DNA of 64,000 nucleotides, from positions 34,959,911 through 35,023,910 of the forward strand of contig OX457026.1 in NCBI GenBank assembly GCA_949752745.1. The letters run 5' to 3'. Source of the stretch: Protula sp. h YS-2021. Taxonomy: Eukaryota; Annelida; Polychaeta; Sabellida; Serpulidae. Shown piece by piece: positions 24,207-37,523 of the stretch. Position 1 is the stretch's first letter; each line of letters starts with the position of its first letter. The translations under genes were made by a program, and so were the position numbers. The notes under the pieces are model-generated. The model made no database searches, was not told where the DNA came from, and worked only from the letters and a program-made list of their open reading frames with translations.

Positions 24207-24239
24207 GATTCTTATTTTTCTGTAGCGAAAACGGTCTAG
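24207..24239 (+). mobile_element. Helitron-like 3' end, copy 2
   Basis: TTTTTC...GAAAA weak hairpin followed by CGGTCTAG and T. Sequence around CTAG matches the other copies closely. Confidence 0.5.
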
Positions 24240-24240
24240 T

Positions 24241-24908
24241 TCATGATCGAATCGGCATAGCCAAACTGACAACTTATAGTCGTTTACTACTTCGCATAAA
24301 CGAAAAAGAAGCAGTTTTGTTTAACTATTGTTATTACTTTTGTGCTTAAAATGGCAGTTGTATTTTTTTTATTATTTTTTTCTTACACTGGAGATTGGGA
24401 GTCCAAAGAGTTATTCTGTTAAAAGGCATTGCAAAAGTTTTTTTAAACAAAATTCACAAAGTCTGGGGAAGATAGGTGGGCCACGCTTAGGGTGGGGAGG
24501 GCAACATAACGCCCGTGGCGACAAATGTGTTGAATTTCGCAAAAGACGGACCGTATAGCCTACACGTACTGACTACACGTTACGACTTTTCTGTTCGTCC
24601 GTCTGTGAAATTTAATTATATGCCACTTTTCTTGCAGTTTTCATTGGATCGCAATACCATTTTGTGTACACTCAGGTGGTGTGTGGATTCGCCAATTCGC
24701 CACATTTTGGCGAAAAGAAACTTCGTTTGCTAAAAACATGTTTCCCACAAATTCCTGAAATTTGGCAGGAGGATGGTTAAGATTAGTAAGGGTAAAAACT
24801 TTTTCACTGTTTTTTTTTTATTTTTAAATATTTGGTCATGCTACTGGCATGGTGACATTACTTTAGCAAAGTTCTATATTCATAATGACTTTATACTACA
24901 AAGTGTAT
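24241..24908. other. Body between two Helitron-like ends
   Basis: No protein family recognised. It lies between two same-orientation CGGTCTAG ends 700 bp apart and may be the inside of the second element or of a nested insertion. Confidence 0.4.
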
Positions 24909-24939
24909 ATTTTGCTACTCGATAGTGAAATCGGTCTAG
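24909..24939 (+). mobile_element. Helitron-like 3' end, copy 3
   Basis: Stem ATTTTGCTA / TAGTGAAA (8 bp with one G-T pair) over loop CTCGA, then TCGGTCTAG and T. Confidence 0.6.
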
Positions 24940-27037
24940 TTATAATAACGTCCTTCTGTATAAAGGGCCCGAATGTCTGAAAATTTGTTCGCGTAATTAA
25001 TGATGTACATCCTGCCAGAAATACTAGGCTGACACGGGTGGGTGGGGATAAGGGTTATTTGCTTGTTCTGTACACCTGGACACTTCCACAAACTAATTCC
25101 TAAATATCTATAAGCAAACAAGCCATCTTAGTTCGTAAGGTTAAGAAACTATATGCTGTATAACCTGACCTTTTTAAAGGCCAGAGCGATGTTTTTTTGC
25201 AACAGTCATCGATTTTAGTAACAGTGACACTATAAAAAATGTCCCACGGCAAAGTCAGAAATGAACCAGAAAACACAGGAAAATATGGGCCTTTGTTGGT
25301 CGTAAATATTCCTTATAAATCCATTGCCTTTATCTGATCAATAACCCAAGTATGTGTGTATAATCAGTTATAAATGGTGTGCACTGCCTGTGTGTATGTA
25401 TGTGTGTGAGTCCTTAGATACCGTATATTACGGTTCATATCGCACGCCGGTTTTGTGCCGTTGATTTATGTGATCTAATTACAGTTACACCATAATGTAT
25501 TGGCGTTTCTATCCAAAATAAGGGCATAAATCAGAGTTAAATAAAACTGGCAGCATACCCTTTTAGTAAGGGGTATTAATCGAAGTACTTCTTCACATTG
25601 CTGGCGGCGTAAGAGGTAAAAACAAAGCCCTGCAACAATTGCTGGATAAACAATAATACAGCTAACAATTAAGCAATGATCGGTGCCCTTCATCACATCT
25701 ATGCATAGACAACCACGCGAGAAAATAGCGCACTAAGAGTTCTGTGTAGAAATAAACATACCAAAGAAGGATTTATTATGTCGGTTTAATGGAACATCTC
25801 TGGATTGAAGAAAGGAATTTTACGTTGTTAAGAAGGAAACAACTAAAGGGATATAGTAGTGTAAGTAAAGGCGAACAGTTTCTGATTTATTTGAATTTAA
25901 CCAATTAATCAAGCTTGCTTATAAGTGCCTGCTAACTTTGAAAACCCCACTCTCTGGCATGTCACTAAATGTGAAGTGTAGAATGTATCTGAAGTGGGTG
26001 CTTTGGTGACATGTAAATGTTTTTAATGTTTAACGACACAGGTTTTTTTATCTGTGTTTAATTTCTAATGACAAGTGAAACGACAGCTGCCTGCACGAGC
26101 GAGAGCGTATGTAAAAACTAACCACAGTACGGCCAAATAATCTACCAAAAAACGAATGGATTAATATCCAGTAATTCGCTTTCTTTGGTGCCGGAAATCA
26201 TGTGCTGAATTTTCCACTCGTTTGGTTCTGTACGAGTGTGAAATTGGGGGTCATATATAAATTAGGGGTAGGGATCATAAATAAAGTGCGTAAGCAGAGA
26301 GAAAGAGGCAAGAGCCTGAAGTTTAGCATACACTAATGCTAGAGTAAATGAATGACGTCACAAATTTTGCGTACGGCGGAGTGCGGTGGGGAGAGGGGGT
26401 TGTTAAAAAGTCTAAGTTCTTTATAGATGACCCTTGAAATACGAAGTAAATAAATAAAAATGATAAACTCACGACTTCACCTGATCTTTAGATTAATATT
26501 CTGCAACTGGAGCGCCCCAGTTCTCGTCAATTAGTCTATACTTGGGCTTGATAAAGAAACGAGACAAGAAAGTTCGTGTACGAGTCAGCATGAAGTCACC
26601 GGTATCCAAGCAAAGTAAATCTTGTAAAGGTTAACACTGCTGCAGTGTGAAATATCTGTATGGATGGAAATAATAATTTATAGAACATAATTTGATACGA
26701 ATACAAGCAACTATTGCTGCGTTTTTTTTTTCAGAAAATATTCTATCTTGAATGAAGATGAAAGGCGACGAATAAGTCGGAGAAAAAAGTGAGTAGTAAA
26801 CCACCTTCTGTATTTTTAAATCATGTTTGGGTTGAGAAATAGAGGACCTCGGGAAACCTCCACATCCATCTGGTCTTATTTTTTGGTTAGTCTTATTATT
26901 ATTATTGTTATTATTATTATTTTTCTGATCTTGTTTCTGTGGTTTTTAATAAAAGGTGTTACAACGGCTCGCTAGTCTGAATTCAGGTTGCGTTCGTTTC
27001 CCCTAAGGCTCTTTTATTGTGCTTCTTGTTATTCCTT
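24940..27037. other. No gene recognised
   Basis: AT-rich non-coding DNA with a short (ATT)n run near 26890-26930. ORFs here are short and unrelated to any family I recognise. Confidence 0.4.
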
Positions 27038-27417
<380 letters not shown>

Positions 27418-28640
27418 ACGCCGGAAAATCGTTCCTGTTCCAGTTAACCCTTAATTACGAATGCTTGAAATAAAATTTTACGTAATTTCTAGGGTCCCTA
27501 TGGGCATGTACAATTTTATTTATCATTATTTTTATTTTCATCTTCAGAAAATTATTGTTGAACATCAGAAAGAGCTGTTATTACTGAAAACAGGTGAAAA
27601 TGGGCACTTGGATAGAAACACATCAATAATGCATAGATTTCCGCTGATTGCTAAAACCAATCTACAATGATTGGGTTCATTGTTGCCTAAGACTGAATAT
27701 AGGCAACAGTGAATCGCTATTTATGGAAAGTGTTTTCATCGGTGTGTCTCTATATATGGTGGGTCAGCGGGTCAAGGTGTCGGCACGATTCGCCTTCGGT
27801 CCAAGACGTCTTCCGTTTTGATAAACGACGTTATCTTTGAACAAAAATTACACCAGGCCGTCATACATTGTTTAACCTGTTATTTCCCCGTAATCCCGAA
27901 AGGAATTTGACTATTAAAGACCAGTTTTTCATTTAAATAAGTCTGACTGTTATATTCAGTTTGATACCCCCCCCCCCTCCCCATCTTTCCTCCTGACCAT
28001 AAATCTCGATCGTGAAAATCTTTTGTTCAAACTCGTACGGACGTTTCGGTTGCGACACGATGCCAAGATAGCAATTAAAGAAGGGTGACGTTCTGTTCTG
28101 CCGCTGCAGTTCTCGCAGAGGTCACCAAATCTGACACCACAAGCTGTGTCCCCTTCTAATGAAACACTAAAAGCTACTGATCTCAGGAAGAATGAAAAGA
28201 GAAGAGGAGAGTATATTTAATGTGGCACCATGTAAGAGGAAAGGCTCGACAAGTTAATATGCAATGGCCCGTAACTCAAGCGTCAGAGATATATAAATAC
28301 TCACGACTCCGCCAAATAGAATGGCTAAAAAGTGTTTGTATGGCGAGCAAAAGATCTACGTATTTGCTTAAGAACCCAGCGTACTGAAATCTTATTATAC
28401 CACGATAAAATCTACTTTGGCAAACCACTCATTGTTGAGTTATGGATTTGGACCTGAAGGTTTTTTTTATCAGATGAATAGGCATTCTCAAACATGTCTA
28501 TAACGGCATTGATATGACAAAATGTGTTCTTGCATCGGGGTGAATACACGTATGCGAGGTCATAAGTAGAGATTATTATGGATACGTAACCGACGATGGT
28601 GTCAGAAAGCCTGACAGATAAAGCATGCCGAGCGTAAGAC
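27418..28640. other. No gene recognised
   Basis: Non-coding. A C-run lies at about 27967-27976. Nothing else recognised. Confidence 0.4.
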
Positions 28641-28799
28641 AAGAAAAGGTTGGAGGGGGGGGGGGGGGGGCGCCTCGCCTCTGGGATTATGTAAAGCAGT
28701 TTCATTCATACTTGCAAACTTGGTTTGCAACTGGGGGTAAGTTAGTAGTTTTTCTGGAAGTTTCTGCCTTTTTCCCTTTTTTCCTTCTCTTTTTTCCAT

Positions 28800-29445
28800 C
28801 GGATGGTTTCCAGAAAACTCCTCCTACACTATTTGACACAGGAAGATGAAATTTACACGCGTGGAGAGTGATGACCAGGTCTCGGTGAATCCGCAATTTT
28901 TTTACCTCAACGGTCAAGGTCAGATCGAGATCAAACTTGACCGAGGTCAAGATCACCGAGGTACCTCTTATGTAAAGCTGTTTGGGCCTAAAGGATCGAA
29001 AATGAGCTCAAAATAGCTCAGTCTCTTACCGTTTTTGAAATAATAGTCGACTTCTGTTTTTTGGCCTTGACTGTGATCGAGAAGGTCAAGATCACAGAGA
29101 TACCTCTTGTATAACGTTGTTAGGCCCAAAAGGTCGAAAATGAGCTCAAAATTGCTCTCCCTGTAACCGTTTTCGAGATAATGGTTACCTTCCGGTTTTT
29201 TACCTTGACCGTGACCGAGAAGGTCAAGATCACTGGGATACGTTGTTTATAAAATGAGCTCACTTTCGACCATTTGGGCTTTAAAAACGCTAAATAAGAG
29301 GTATCTTGGTTATCTTGACCTTCTCCGCCACGGTCGAAAACCGGAACTGCTAGAGTTAAAGCGATTTTGGGCTCATTTTCCACCTCTTGGCCGAAAGCTA
29401 CGCCAAAGAAAGAGTACTTGGGTGACTTTAACCTTTCCGTCATAG
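28800..29445 (+). repeat. TCAAGGTCA satellite, site 1
   Basis: Units of about 120-150 bp built from GAGGTCAAGATCACCGAGGTACCTCTT, AGGCCCAAAAGGTCGAAAATGAGCTCAAAAT, ACCGTTTTCGAGATAATGGT and CTTCCGGTTTTTGACCTTGACC (each with changes). Units start near 28905, 29075 and 29215; a partly inverted copy follows near 29250-29430. The same family occurs at 37.1 and 52.5-53.7 kb. Confidence 0.8.
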
Positions 29446-29511
29446 TGTAATAAACCGATCTTCTTTTGTAGTTTCTGCAAGTAGGTCATTCCGCTAACTA
29501 GATAGATGGAC

Positions 29512-29640
29512 AGGCAGACAGACAGACAGATAGATAGATAGATACATGGACACATAGAAGAAGAAAAAGAAGAAGAAGAAGAAGAAGAAGAAGAAGAAGA
29601 AGAAGAAGAAGAAGAAGAAGAAGAGAAAGAAGAAGAAGAA
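29512..29640. repeat. Compound microsatellite: (GACA)n, (GATA)n, (GAA)n
   Basis: Consecutive GACA, GATA and long GAA arrays, ending near 29640. Confidence 0.92.
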
Positions 29641-30642
29641 AGTGAAGAAAGGGAAATGGTGCACGTAACCGCTTTAAAAAAGGTGTGGTATCCACGGAAC
29701 TCTTTCGTAGGATCAATATTTTGGTTGGATCCATCGTACTGTCGCTAATACCAAATCAGAAACTTCATTGTTGTGTCACTGGCCAAACAAAATCTTAGTA
29801 TATGTCATTCTTCATTGTTTTGAAGGAGTTGTTTTGGATATTAATAAAGCATGTCACTGATTGACGACATAAGCACTCAATAAATATTTTAATACCTTTC
29901 TCACAAGGCCCTATTAATTTTATAACTATACATTATGCATTCTTCAAAATAAAAATATACATTGCATTGTCAATAATGTTCATTTCGTTATACGTCAGCT
30001 GTCTGAATCGTTCTCGGGTTGTCAAGATATGGCAGGTTTCACTGTACATTAAATCATGAATCATGCATTTTGTTAGCTTTGTGGTATTATCACTTTGTTA
30101 TGGATATCATTGTGATAAATGGAATACTGAAGTAAAAAGCATAATAAATCTATTGATTTCGTTGCAACTGTAATGGGGAATGCGTGCTTCTTTTTCATAA
30201 AGCAACTTCTTATTTGAATAAATCAGTTCATGCATATATAGCGAATATCTCCACGAAAACTGGAAAAATATATTTCAAATGTGAAGCTAAATCGTTGTGT
30301 GATATATAATGAATAAATAAGAAATAAATAAATTAATTTTTGTTTCAGTGTGGCGAACTAACTTTGTTTAAAACAAGTTTGGTGCACTCTTCAAATCATG
30401 AAAGCAATCGGACAATCACGAGTACAACACGGAAAAACACGAACCAATCCTGTCAGTGATGGCCTTGACCTTAGTCGACAAGGAACACTGGACGACTTCC
30501 GACAAGTAACCACTACTTAACTTTCTGCTAACATGCCCAATACAACAATACTGACATATCCAAAAGTCGGTTCCTATGTTACTCAGATTGCTCACATTTT
30601 CCTTTTTTACTTGTAGCCGATATTGTCATATTCTGAGTCAAC
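29641..30642. other. No gene recognised
   Basis: AT-rich non-coding sequence; nothing recognised. Confidence 0.4.
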
Positions 30643-30970
30643 ATGAAATATTGTTACACGACTTGGGTGAATGCTGTAATCTGACTGGTCAATTCTCAAG
30701 TCAATTGTGTTTCACTGTTGACTGGATCGCTAAAGTCGATAGATATTGCGTTTATTTTCAATCAAAACGCCGATTAAGTCATGTAACAGGGCATATAGTC
30801 ACTCATTTCGAGTCAACATGAAGTTGTTTTTGAACAGATACGAAACATTTTGTTACTGGCCAATAACTTCTTCATGATTTTTGTGTTCCAGTTGACACTG
30901 AAAAAAATTATTGACTTGAGAATCGACCAGCCAGATTACAGCATTTACCCACGTCACATAACAATTTCAT
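30643..30970. mobile_element. MITE-like element with about 80-bp imperfect TIRs
   Basis: The left arm from ATGAAATATTGTTAC (30643) matches the inverted right arm ending GTAACAATTTCAT-like at 30970 over about 80 bp, including GAATGCTGTAATCTG and GATTCTCAAGTCAAT. Two more, degraded copies lie at about 59425-59690 and 60905-61130. No ORF. Confidence 0.75.
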
Positions 30971-31484
30971 ATATTCTTTATTAATAATTGAATTTTCAAA
31001 AACATTGTAAAAACGTTTACAAAAAAATGGCTAAGGGGCTGTTCCCGTTAAGTACTCGGCTTGCAAAGCGGCATGGATCTTGGGGCTAAAGGCCGTGCAA
31101 AATGGGAAAATAGTATCGCTCTCCATCAAATGTTAAATTCCAAAGGTTCGCTTAGAAATAAATTCGCTTAATCCGAACATATAAAGAGAATGCCATCGGT
31201 AAAATGCCACCCATAAAGCTCAGTGATGCAGGGAAAGCTCAAAAAATGATTTCGCTGACTGTGAGAGATCACAAGGGAGTCCTGCCCAAACAATAATCTT
31301 GGACGTTTTCGAATGAATCACATTTTTAGCATCCATCCTTTTGAATTAATTGCTAAAACCTTTCTTTTTTTAAATTTAAGTTTGGGGGTCTTTTCGGAGT
31401 ATATGCAAAAGTGAGTAGGGGTAACTCGAATGCAGTCTTTATGTGCTGCCCCCCGCCAAATTTGTCCCACTCCGCCCCAAAATC

Positions 31485-31515
31485 TGCCCCCCCCCCCCCC
31501 TCCAAAAAAAAAAAA
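31485..31515. repeat. C-tract/A-tract junction
   Basis: C(n)TCC followed by an A-run; the same junction occurs at about 39818-39840 and, inverted, near 28650. Confidence 0.6.
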
Positions 31516-31576
31516 AATCCGGGAATCCAGGAGTTGTGCGCAATACCTTGTGAATATGTAGAGTGCTGTTTTACAG

Positions 31577-34500
31577 GAGACGGAGCTGTATGAAGCCATT
31601 TTGTCACGCGAGGTGGAGAAAGCCAGGCGGTTATGCCTGATGGGCGGCAAAAACATCATGAATGCAAAAGACAGGGTGTGCCCCATTTTCATTTCAAACC
31701 CATGTTCCAATTCGTTGTAACTGAACAACCAATGCATATAGAAGTTTACATATAACTGAATCCCTTGTAACTGTCAACGAAGATAAAAAGTTTTTTATAA
31801 CTTCAGTGCGTATTGGTAAATTAACACCAAATTCAAATATTGTTTTTCAAAGTACTTCACATATCATTTGTAAGTTTGAAAACGGCCTATGCCAATCTTG
31901 GTGTCTTTATGATGGTGAAGAGGGATAATTATATGTATTCTGTTTCTGTCCTATTTAATTTCTTGGTAATGAACAAATCGCATTATAACAACCCAGAGAA
32001 ACATCGATTTTGCATCAACTCCGGAAGTACACAGAAGTTCTTGTTTTCCTTGCATAGGATGGCTGGTCATCGATTCACTATGCCGTGTGGGGATTAGCGC
32101 GCACCCTTGGGCTCTGTTCTAGGCCCGAATCTTTCACTTCTAAAGACGTAGCCAAGGCCCTAGATATCTTCAACCACCTGGTGCATCATGGTGCTAACAC
32201 CAAGGTTAGTGTAACTCTTAAAAATGTTACACAGTCTGCCGGAACTGTGCGTCTTTTAGTCTCTTTTAGGGTTGTTGTGAACTGTGGGCGCTATTTTTGG
32301 TATCTTCGATCTCGTAAGACATGGATTAAACATTACAGTTTTACTTTTTCAGTGATGTTATTTCGGTTTCTTTGAGCAAATGTTGCGAGACTTCTTTTCT
32401 GTGTTACAGTAATTTGAAGTAATATAAAACATAAGCTTAATAAATAAAATACCAAGTTGATAATTTTTCGCAGATCTTTTTCTTTTCTTTTTTTTTTTTG
32501 TGTAAGATGAGCATTAGTATATATTTAAACATATATTCTTTAATTTATGCATGAGCAATTATATGGACATCGAGCGACATGGTTTTTCTTTTATGGCTGT
32601 CTAGGCTTCCAATTGTGGCGGAGTGACGGCCCTGCATCTCGTCGCTTGGTACGGACTCAATGAGGAGGCGGAAACGCTGATTGCCTCTGGAGTAGACATT
32701 GATCCGGCAGCAGACGACTCATATAAAATCCGCTGGAGCATAGCAAGAGACTCGGAGTCCAAAACGCTGTTTGGACGAGACTGCGATCTGTACAGACCGG
32801 ATACCTTTGTCGTCGGAAGTGACATCACTCCTTTATACCTATCTGCGCGCGCAGGACATGGAAAGCTCGTCGAGCGCTTAATTAAAGCAGGTGCTAATGT
32901 GAATGCCACAAAGAGTTATGGTTACCATAAGGGTATCACGCCGTTGCATGCTGCGGCGGCCCGCGGAAATAAAGAGGCCGTGAGGGCCTTGCTAAGTGCT
33001 GGCTGCGACGCGAATTTCAAGGCCAGCGATGGCGGAACCGCACTTCATTGCGCGTGTGAATTCGGCCATCCAGATATAGTCCAGATGTTAATTGACCATA
33101 AAAAGAATAGCAAGCGAATAGTAAACATATCATTAGGAAAGACGTGTGTTGAAGCCGATAAAATCACCCCACTACATCTTGCAGCCACAACAGGAAATGA
33201 GGTAATAGTCAAACTTTTAGTTGACGCAAAATGCGACATCAACGCTCAAGCAAGTGACGGGTTTACTGCCGTTCACCTGGCTTCCCAGAACGGCTCTATC
33301 AATGTCGTCAAGGTGCTACTAGCTGCGAAATGTGCTTTGGATAAGCCTGCCTTTTTAGAAGGATGCGCCGACTTAACACCGCTCCATTTGGCTGTCCGCG
33401 CTGGGAATACAGACATCATCAATCTCTTAATCGCAGCTGGTGCTAATATTCATGCGCGTGCTATGGTGTCCGAAATCGACGGCGTGACGATGATCCATCT
33501 CGCTGCTGTGTGTGGCCATGCGGGCATTGTTCGCAAGCTTATCAGTCTCAAATGTGACGTAAACGTCCGCACGTCCAGTGGTAGCAGCGCGCTATTTCTT
33601 GCCATCAAGGAGGGTAATGCGGATGTCGTACAAGCTCTCCTGGATGCAAACTGTGACTTTAACCTACCGACTACCCTTTCAAGTGGAGCCAACATTATCC
33701 ATATCGCCATATTGGGCAACAACGAGCGTATCGTAAGAATGCTTTTAAAGGCAGGCTGCAGTGTAAACGAACCGGCGAGGAGTGACGAGGATGGACTAAT
33801 TACTCCACTCTACTTAGCAGTGGATAACAAATTCACGGAAATAACTAGGGCTTTATTGGATAGTGGCGCTGACGTCAATCAGGAGCTTAAGAATGGGTTC
33901 ACAGTCTTGCATACAGCAGCCGAACAAGGGTATTTGGAGGTAGTGCAAATGCTGCTGAACCACGGTGCTCACATAGACAAGACTGCTAAGTTTGGAGACC
34001 TGTCGAATGTGACACCAGTTCATCTTGCTGTCATGAACAAGCACGTCCCTGTAGTCAAAGAATTGGCGAATCGAGGAGCGGACTTAAACGTGGCTAAGTA
34101 CTACAAGGAAACCGGTGGATTTACGCCAATATATATCGCAGTTAAAAATCAAGACGTGGATATGGTGAAGGCGTTAATTAGCTGTCGCTGTGACGTCAAC
34201 AGGTCACGTGCCGATGGTTGGACCCCTCTCCATGCAGCCTCTGAGCAAGGCTTCTATCCGATTGTTAAGATGTTGCTGGATGCTAAATGCGAACCAAGTC
34301 CGTCGGCAAATTTTGAGGAGAACATTGGTGTGTTGCCAATACACCAAGCAGCACAGGAAGGACACACGGACATTGTCACGCTGCTGGTTGAATCCGGAAA
34401 TGACGTCAACGCAGGAAAAACCTGGCGGGATGAGAGAGGGGTGACTCCTCTTCACCTTGCGTGCGAAGCCGGGCACGAAAAAACTGTAAGAGAGCTGATT

Positions 34501-35583
34501 CGCTTGGGGGCGAATGTAAACGCAAAGAAAAGCAACGGTTGGACTGCCCTCCATTGGGCAGCCCAAAACAATCATCCGATCATTGTCCGACTGCTCATTG
34601 ACCACAAGGCGGAAATCAATCCTCCAGCCAACTTTGACGAGCATGTGGACTGTTTGCCCATCCACCAAGCAGCACAGCACGGCCACACGCCCATCCTGGA
34701 CATGCTCATACGTCACGGAGCAAAGGTCAATGCCGTCAAAACACAAGGCAAGGTCCAGGGCATCACTCCGCTCCATCTCTCGTCTGCTCTGGGTCATTCC
34801 GAGGCCGTACGCATGTTGATCGAAAATGGGGCAAATGTTGAGGCTACTGACCAATGTAGATTTGGCTCTCTTCATTTCGCCTGCCAAAATGGTCATCTTC
34901 CTGTCGTGCGGACGCTGTTGGGTACGAAATGTGACGTCAGGAAAACAGCAACCGCTGACGGCAGCTTTGGTATTCTTCCCATCCACCAGGCAGCTCAGGG
35001 TGGACATGCTGCCATCATCAAATTTCTCGCCACTGCCGGTAGCCCAATCGATATAGGCAAGAGATACAGAGGGCGTTCGGGGATACTGCCTATTCATTTA
35101 GCAGCCGAGAATGGACACCTCAAAGCAGTGCAAGTTCTCGTAGAGCTGGGCTCTGACGTGAATTCACGTGATGACGTCGGTTTCACGCCCCTTCATTTGG
35201 CCTGTAAAGGTGATAACGTGGAAGTAGTCGAATATCTACTCCAAATGGGAGCGGAAACAAGTGTGGGCGTTCGCTTTATGGAGGCCGAAAACGTCCAACC
35301 TCTTCACATTGCCACCCAGTTTGGCAGCAAGAGTGCTGTCAAGAAGCTCATAGAATACGGCGTTAAGGTGAACGTCACACAAAAATTCAACGACACGTAT
35401 GGCTTGACGGCCCTTCATATCGCAGCTGCAGAGGGGCATAACTCCATTTTACGGGCTCTAATCAAAGCAGGAAGTGACGTCAATATGGCGACAAGTGAGG
35501 GCAAGACAGCATACGATATTGCGAAATCAGAAGGTTTTAGAGACGTTGCGAAAATTCTGAAGCATGCAGCACGAGCTCACTGA
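31577..35583 (+). CDS. Ankyrin-repeat protein (at least 29 repeats; 5' end not found)
   Basis: Three exons join in phase 0 with GT-AG introns: 31577-31675 (33 codons), 32058-32204 (49 codons) and 32605-35583 (992 codons, TGA stop). The first two give LYEAILSREVEKARRL...NAKDR and DGWSSIHYAVWG, partial ankyrin repeats. The last exon holds 27 repeats of the TPLHxAAxxGHxxIVxxLL type. From the fifth repeat on, lengths follow 33-37-37 residues for eight cycles, with one cycle two residues short. No other domain, signal peptide or membrane segment is visible. Ankyrin repeats bind proteins; the partner is unknown. The start codon is probably in an exon further upstream, since the first visible exon begins with an acceptor (TTTTACAG) and no in-frame Met near its start. 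A polyadenylation signal follows at 35762. The protein could also be the C-terminal part of a larger one. Confidence 0.88.
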
Positions 35584-35761
35584 CACTACGTACAAATCTC
35601 AGATATTTAGTTTGTTCTGTAATGTCTATATCAGTTTTCTACAGATTTCTGTAGTACTGTGTTGATGTTGTGGTGTTAGCTTTTATCCTTTGATATATTG
35701 CGCGTTGTGGACTCGCAAACATCAATCCAAATCGGTGTTAAATGAGTAAGCACTTTGATCA

Positions 35762-35767
35762 AATAAA
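35762..35767 (+). terminator. Polyadenylation signal AATAAA
   Basis: AATAAA about 180 bases after the ankyrin stop codon, in an AT-rich 3' UTR. Likely but not proven; others occur downstream. Confidence 0.5.
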
Positions 35768-36830
35768 TTCAACGAAACATAGACACATAATTGGAATCTA
35801 CTTACGACATTTATGGGCAGATCATTGCTGTATAACATATGAATTTTAGATTCACATTTATATATAATTCCACTATTTATCTACTTAAGCTAAATTCAGC
35901 TCAAGGAAAAAAAATAACGCAGAAAACAATGAAATAAATAAAAAACTATGGTACCGTTAAATTGAGCAGGCTGCTTTCATCTTCTTATACATAGTGCTTT
36001 ATGCAGCTTTTTGTCCAATACTGGCATCAGCAACGGTTTCTGCAGTAAATATGGCAGAAAAAATGAAAATATAGAATTAAAAGCAATTAAGTCTCAGATT
36101 ATGTATGTTTATTTGAACCAATGCTTAACAAATTGCTTTTAAATAGGTCGAAAAAATCATAATAATCGTTTTAAATATGAAGGAAAATGCTGCTATTTTG
36201 CAGTTGTTAAATTGAACAAATATAGATGTTTATTAACTGACGACTGTGTGCAGCGGTCTTTGACATATTCTTGTTTCATGTAGGGCTGTTGACTCGGGTC
36301 ATGAGATATTAGATCTGAATAAGAATTCATGCCATATGAATGGCAAATTTTTACTGGGTTTGACATTTAAAGGCCAAATACATGATCATGATGTACAGCC
36401 TGTGAATTAATGGAATTTTCAGGGAAAGGGTGAAAAAGATCTCTCTTCTGAAGCAAGGCGTAGAGCTACAAGTTATCTGTGATTATTTTAAGACTTAGAA
36501 TTAAATGCATGATCTTTGGTTAATTTTTCCATGACCTTCCCTGCGTGGGTTATACTGTAGATTAACTGGCTATGTTGCTTAACTGCAAAGTTTAAATCAG
36601 TATTAAATACTTGTGTACATAATGTGCTTGCTTCTATTTTCAGTGTCGTATTTATATTATTACATGTATTAAGAAATTACTAAAGTCATATGTTATCATA
36701 TGTAAATGTTGCATTGTTATCATGAATGACATGCTCGCAATGGAAAATAAAATGCCACAACAGTTGATATTTAATTGAAGGTGTTCCCACACTGCACTCT
36801 TCCAAACCACCTGCGAAAATCAACTTGACG
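35768..36830. other. No gene recognised
   Basis: AT-rich 3' flank of the ankyrin gene; nothing recognised. Confidence 0.4.
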
Positions 36831-36879
36831 TCCACTGCAAACGGGCTGCCTTGAAATGTTCGAGGGCTTAACTGGTTCC

Positions 36880-37497
36880 AGACTCACACAAACCAGCCTT
36901 TGAAGGAAGTCTCAGAAAAATGTTGCTGATAATTCCCACTTGGTATTGAAAATACCAAATGGGGATGGATTGCCTCGAATTCGTCACCTATTTTTTTTCC
37001 TCCCCTTTTTAAAATTTTTTTTCTTCTTCCGCCGAATCGATTTCCAGACATCTCCTCCAAGACCGCTGAAGCTAGATCAACCAAACTTGGCACATGAATG
37101 GAGGGTCATCTGAAGTGGTGCACCTGATAAAAATTTTTGACCTTGACCTCACTGGTCATGGTCAAATTGCGAAAAAGGTCAATCGGTTTCCAGACATCTA
37201 CAGCAAGGCCATTGAAGCTAGAAAAGCCAAACTTTGCACATATATAAAAGACGATGTGATCTGAAGCACCAGATAAAAATTTTTGACCTTGACTTTGACC
37301 TTGAAATCGCGAAACACTTTATTTAAGAAAAACAATGATTTATCTCGAAAACGGTAAGCAATTCTGACCTCATTTTCGACTTCCACCCCCTATACGACTA
37401 TACGTAAGGTATACCTTTCGGTGTCCTTGACCTCCAGGTCACTTTCGAGCCCCAAACCGGAAGCCCCAAACCTGAGTTATTATTCGAAGTGGGGTCT
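36880..37497. repeat. TGACCTTGA-rich repeat, site 2
   Basis: Two units about 147 bp apart start TTTCCAGACATCT (near 37043 and 37190), each followed by GAAGCTAG, CCAAACTT and AAAAATTTTTGACCTTGAC. TGACCTTGA occurs at 37138, 37284 and 37296. The stretch leads directly into the Helitron-like end at 37498-37523, so it is probably part of that element. Confidence 0.7.
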
Positions 37498-37523
37498 AAT
37501 TCGCTGTGCGAATTTCGGTCTAG
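37498..37523 (+). mobile_element. Helitron-like 3' end, copy 4
   Basis: Perfect 7-bp stem AATTCGC / GCGAATT over loop TGT, then TCGGTCTAG and T. This is the most regular Helitron-type terminus in the window. Confidence 0.65.

Noticed and set aside
34204..35097. 297-codon minus-strand ORF
   Set aside because: Antisense shadow of the ankyrin exon; reflects codon bias of the repeats.
33860..35480. Many TGACGTCA-like CRE sites in the ankyrin exon
   Set aside because: They fall on the codons for the conserved D-V-N of each ankyrin repeat, so coding constraint explains them.
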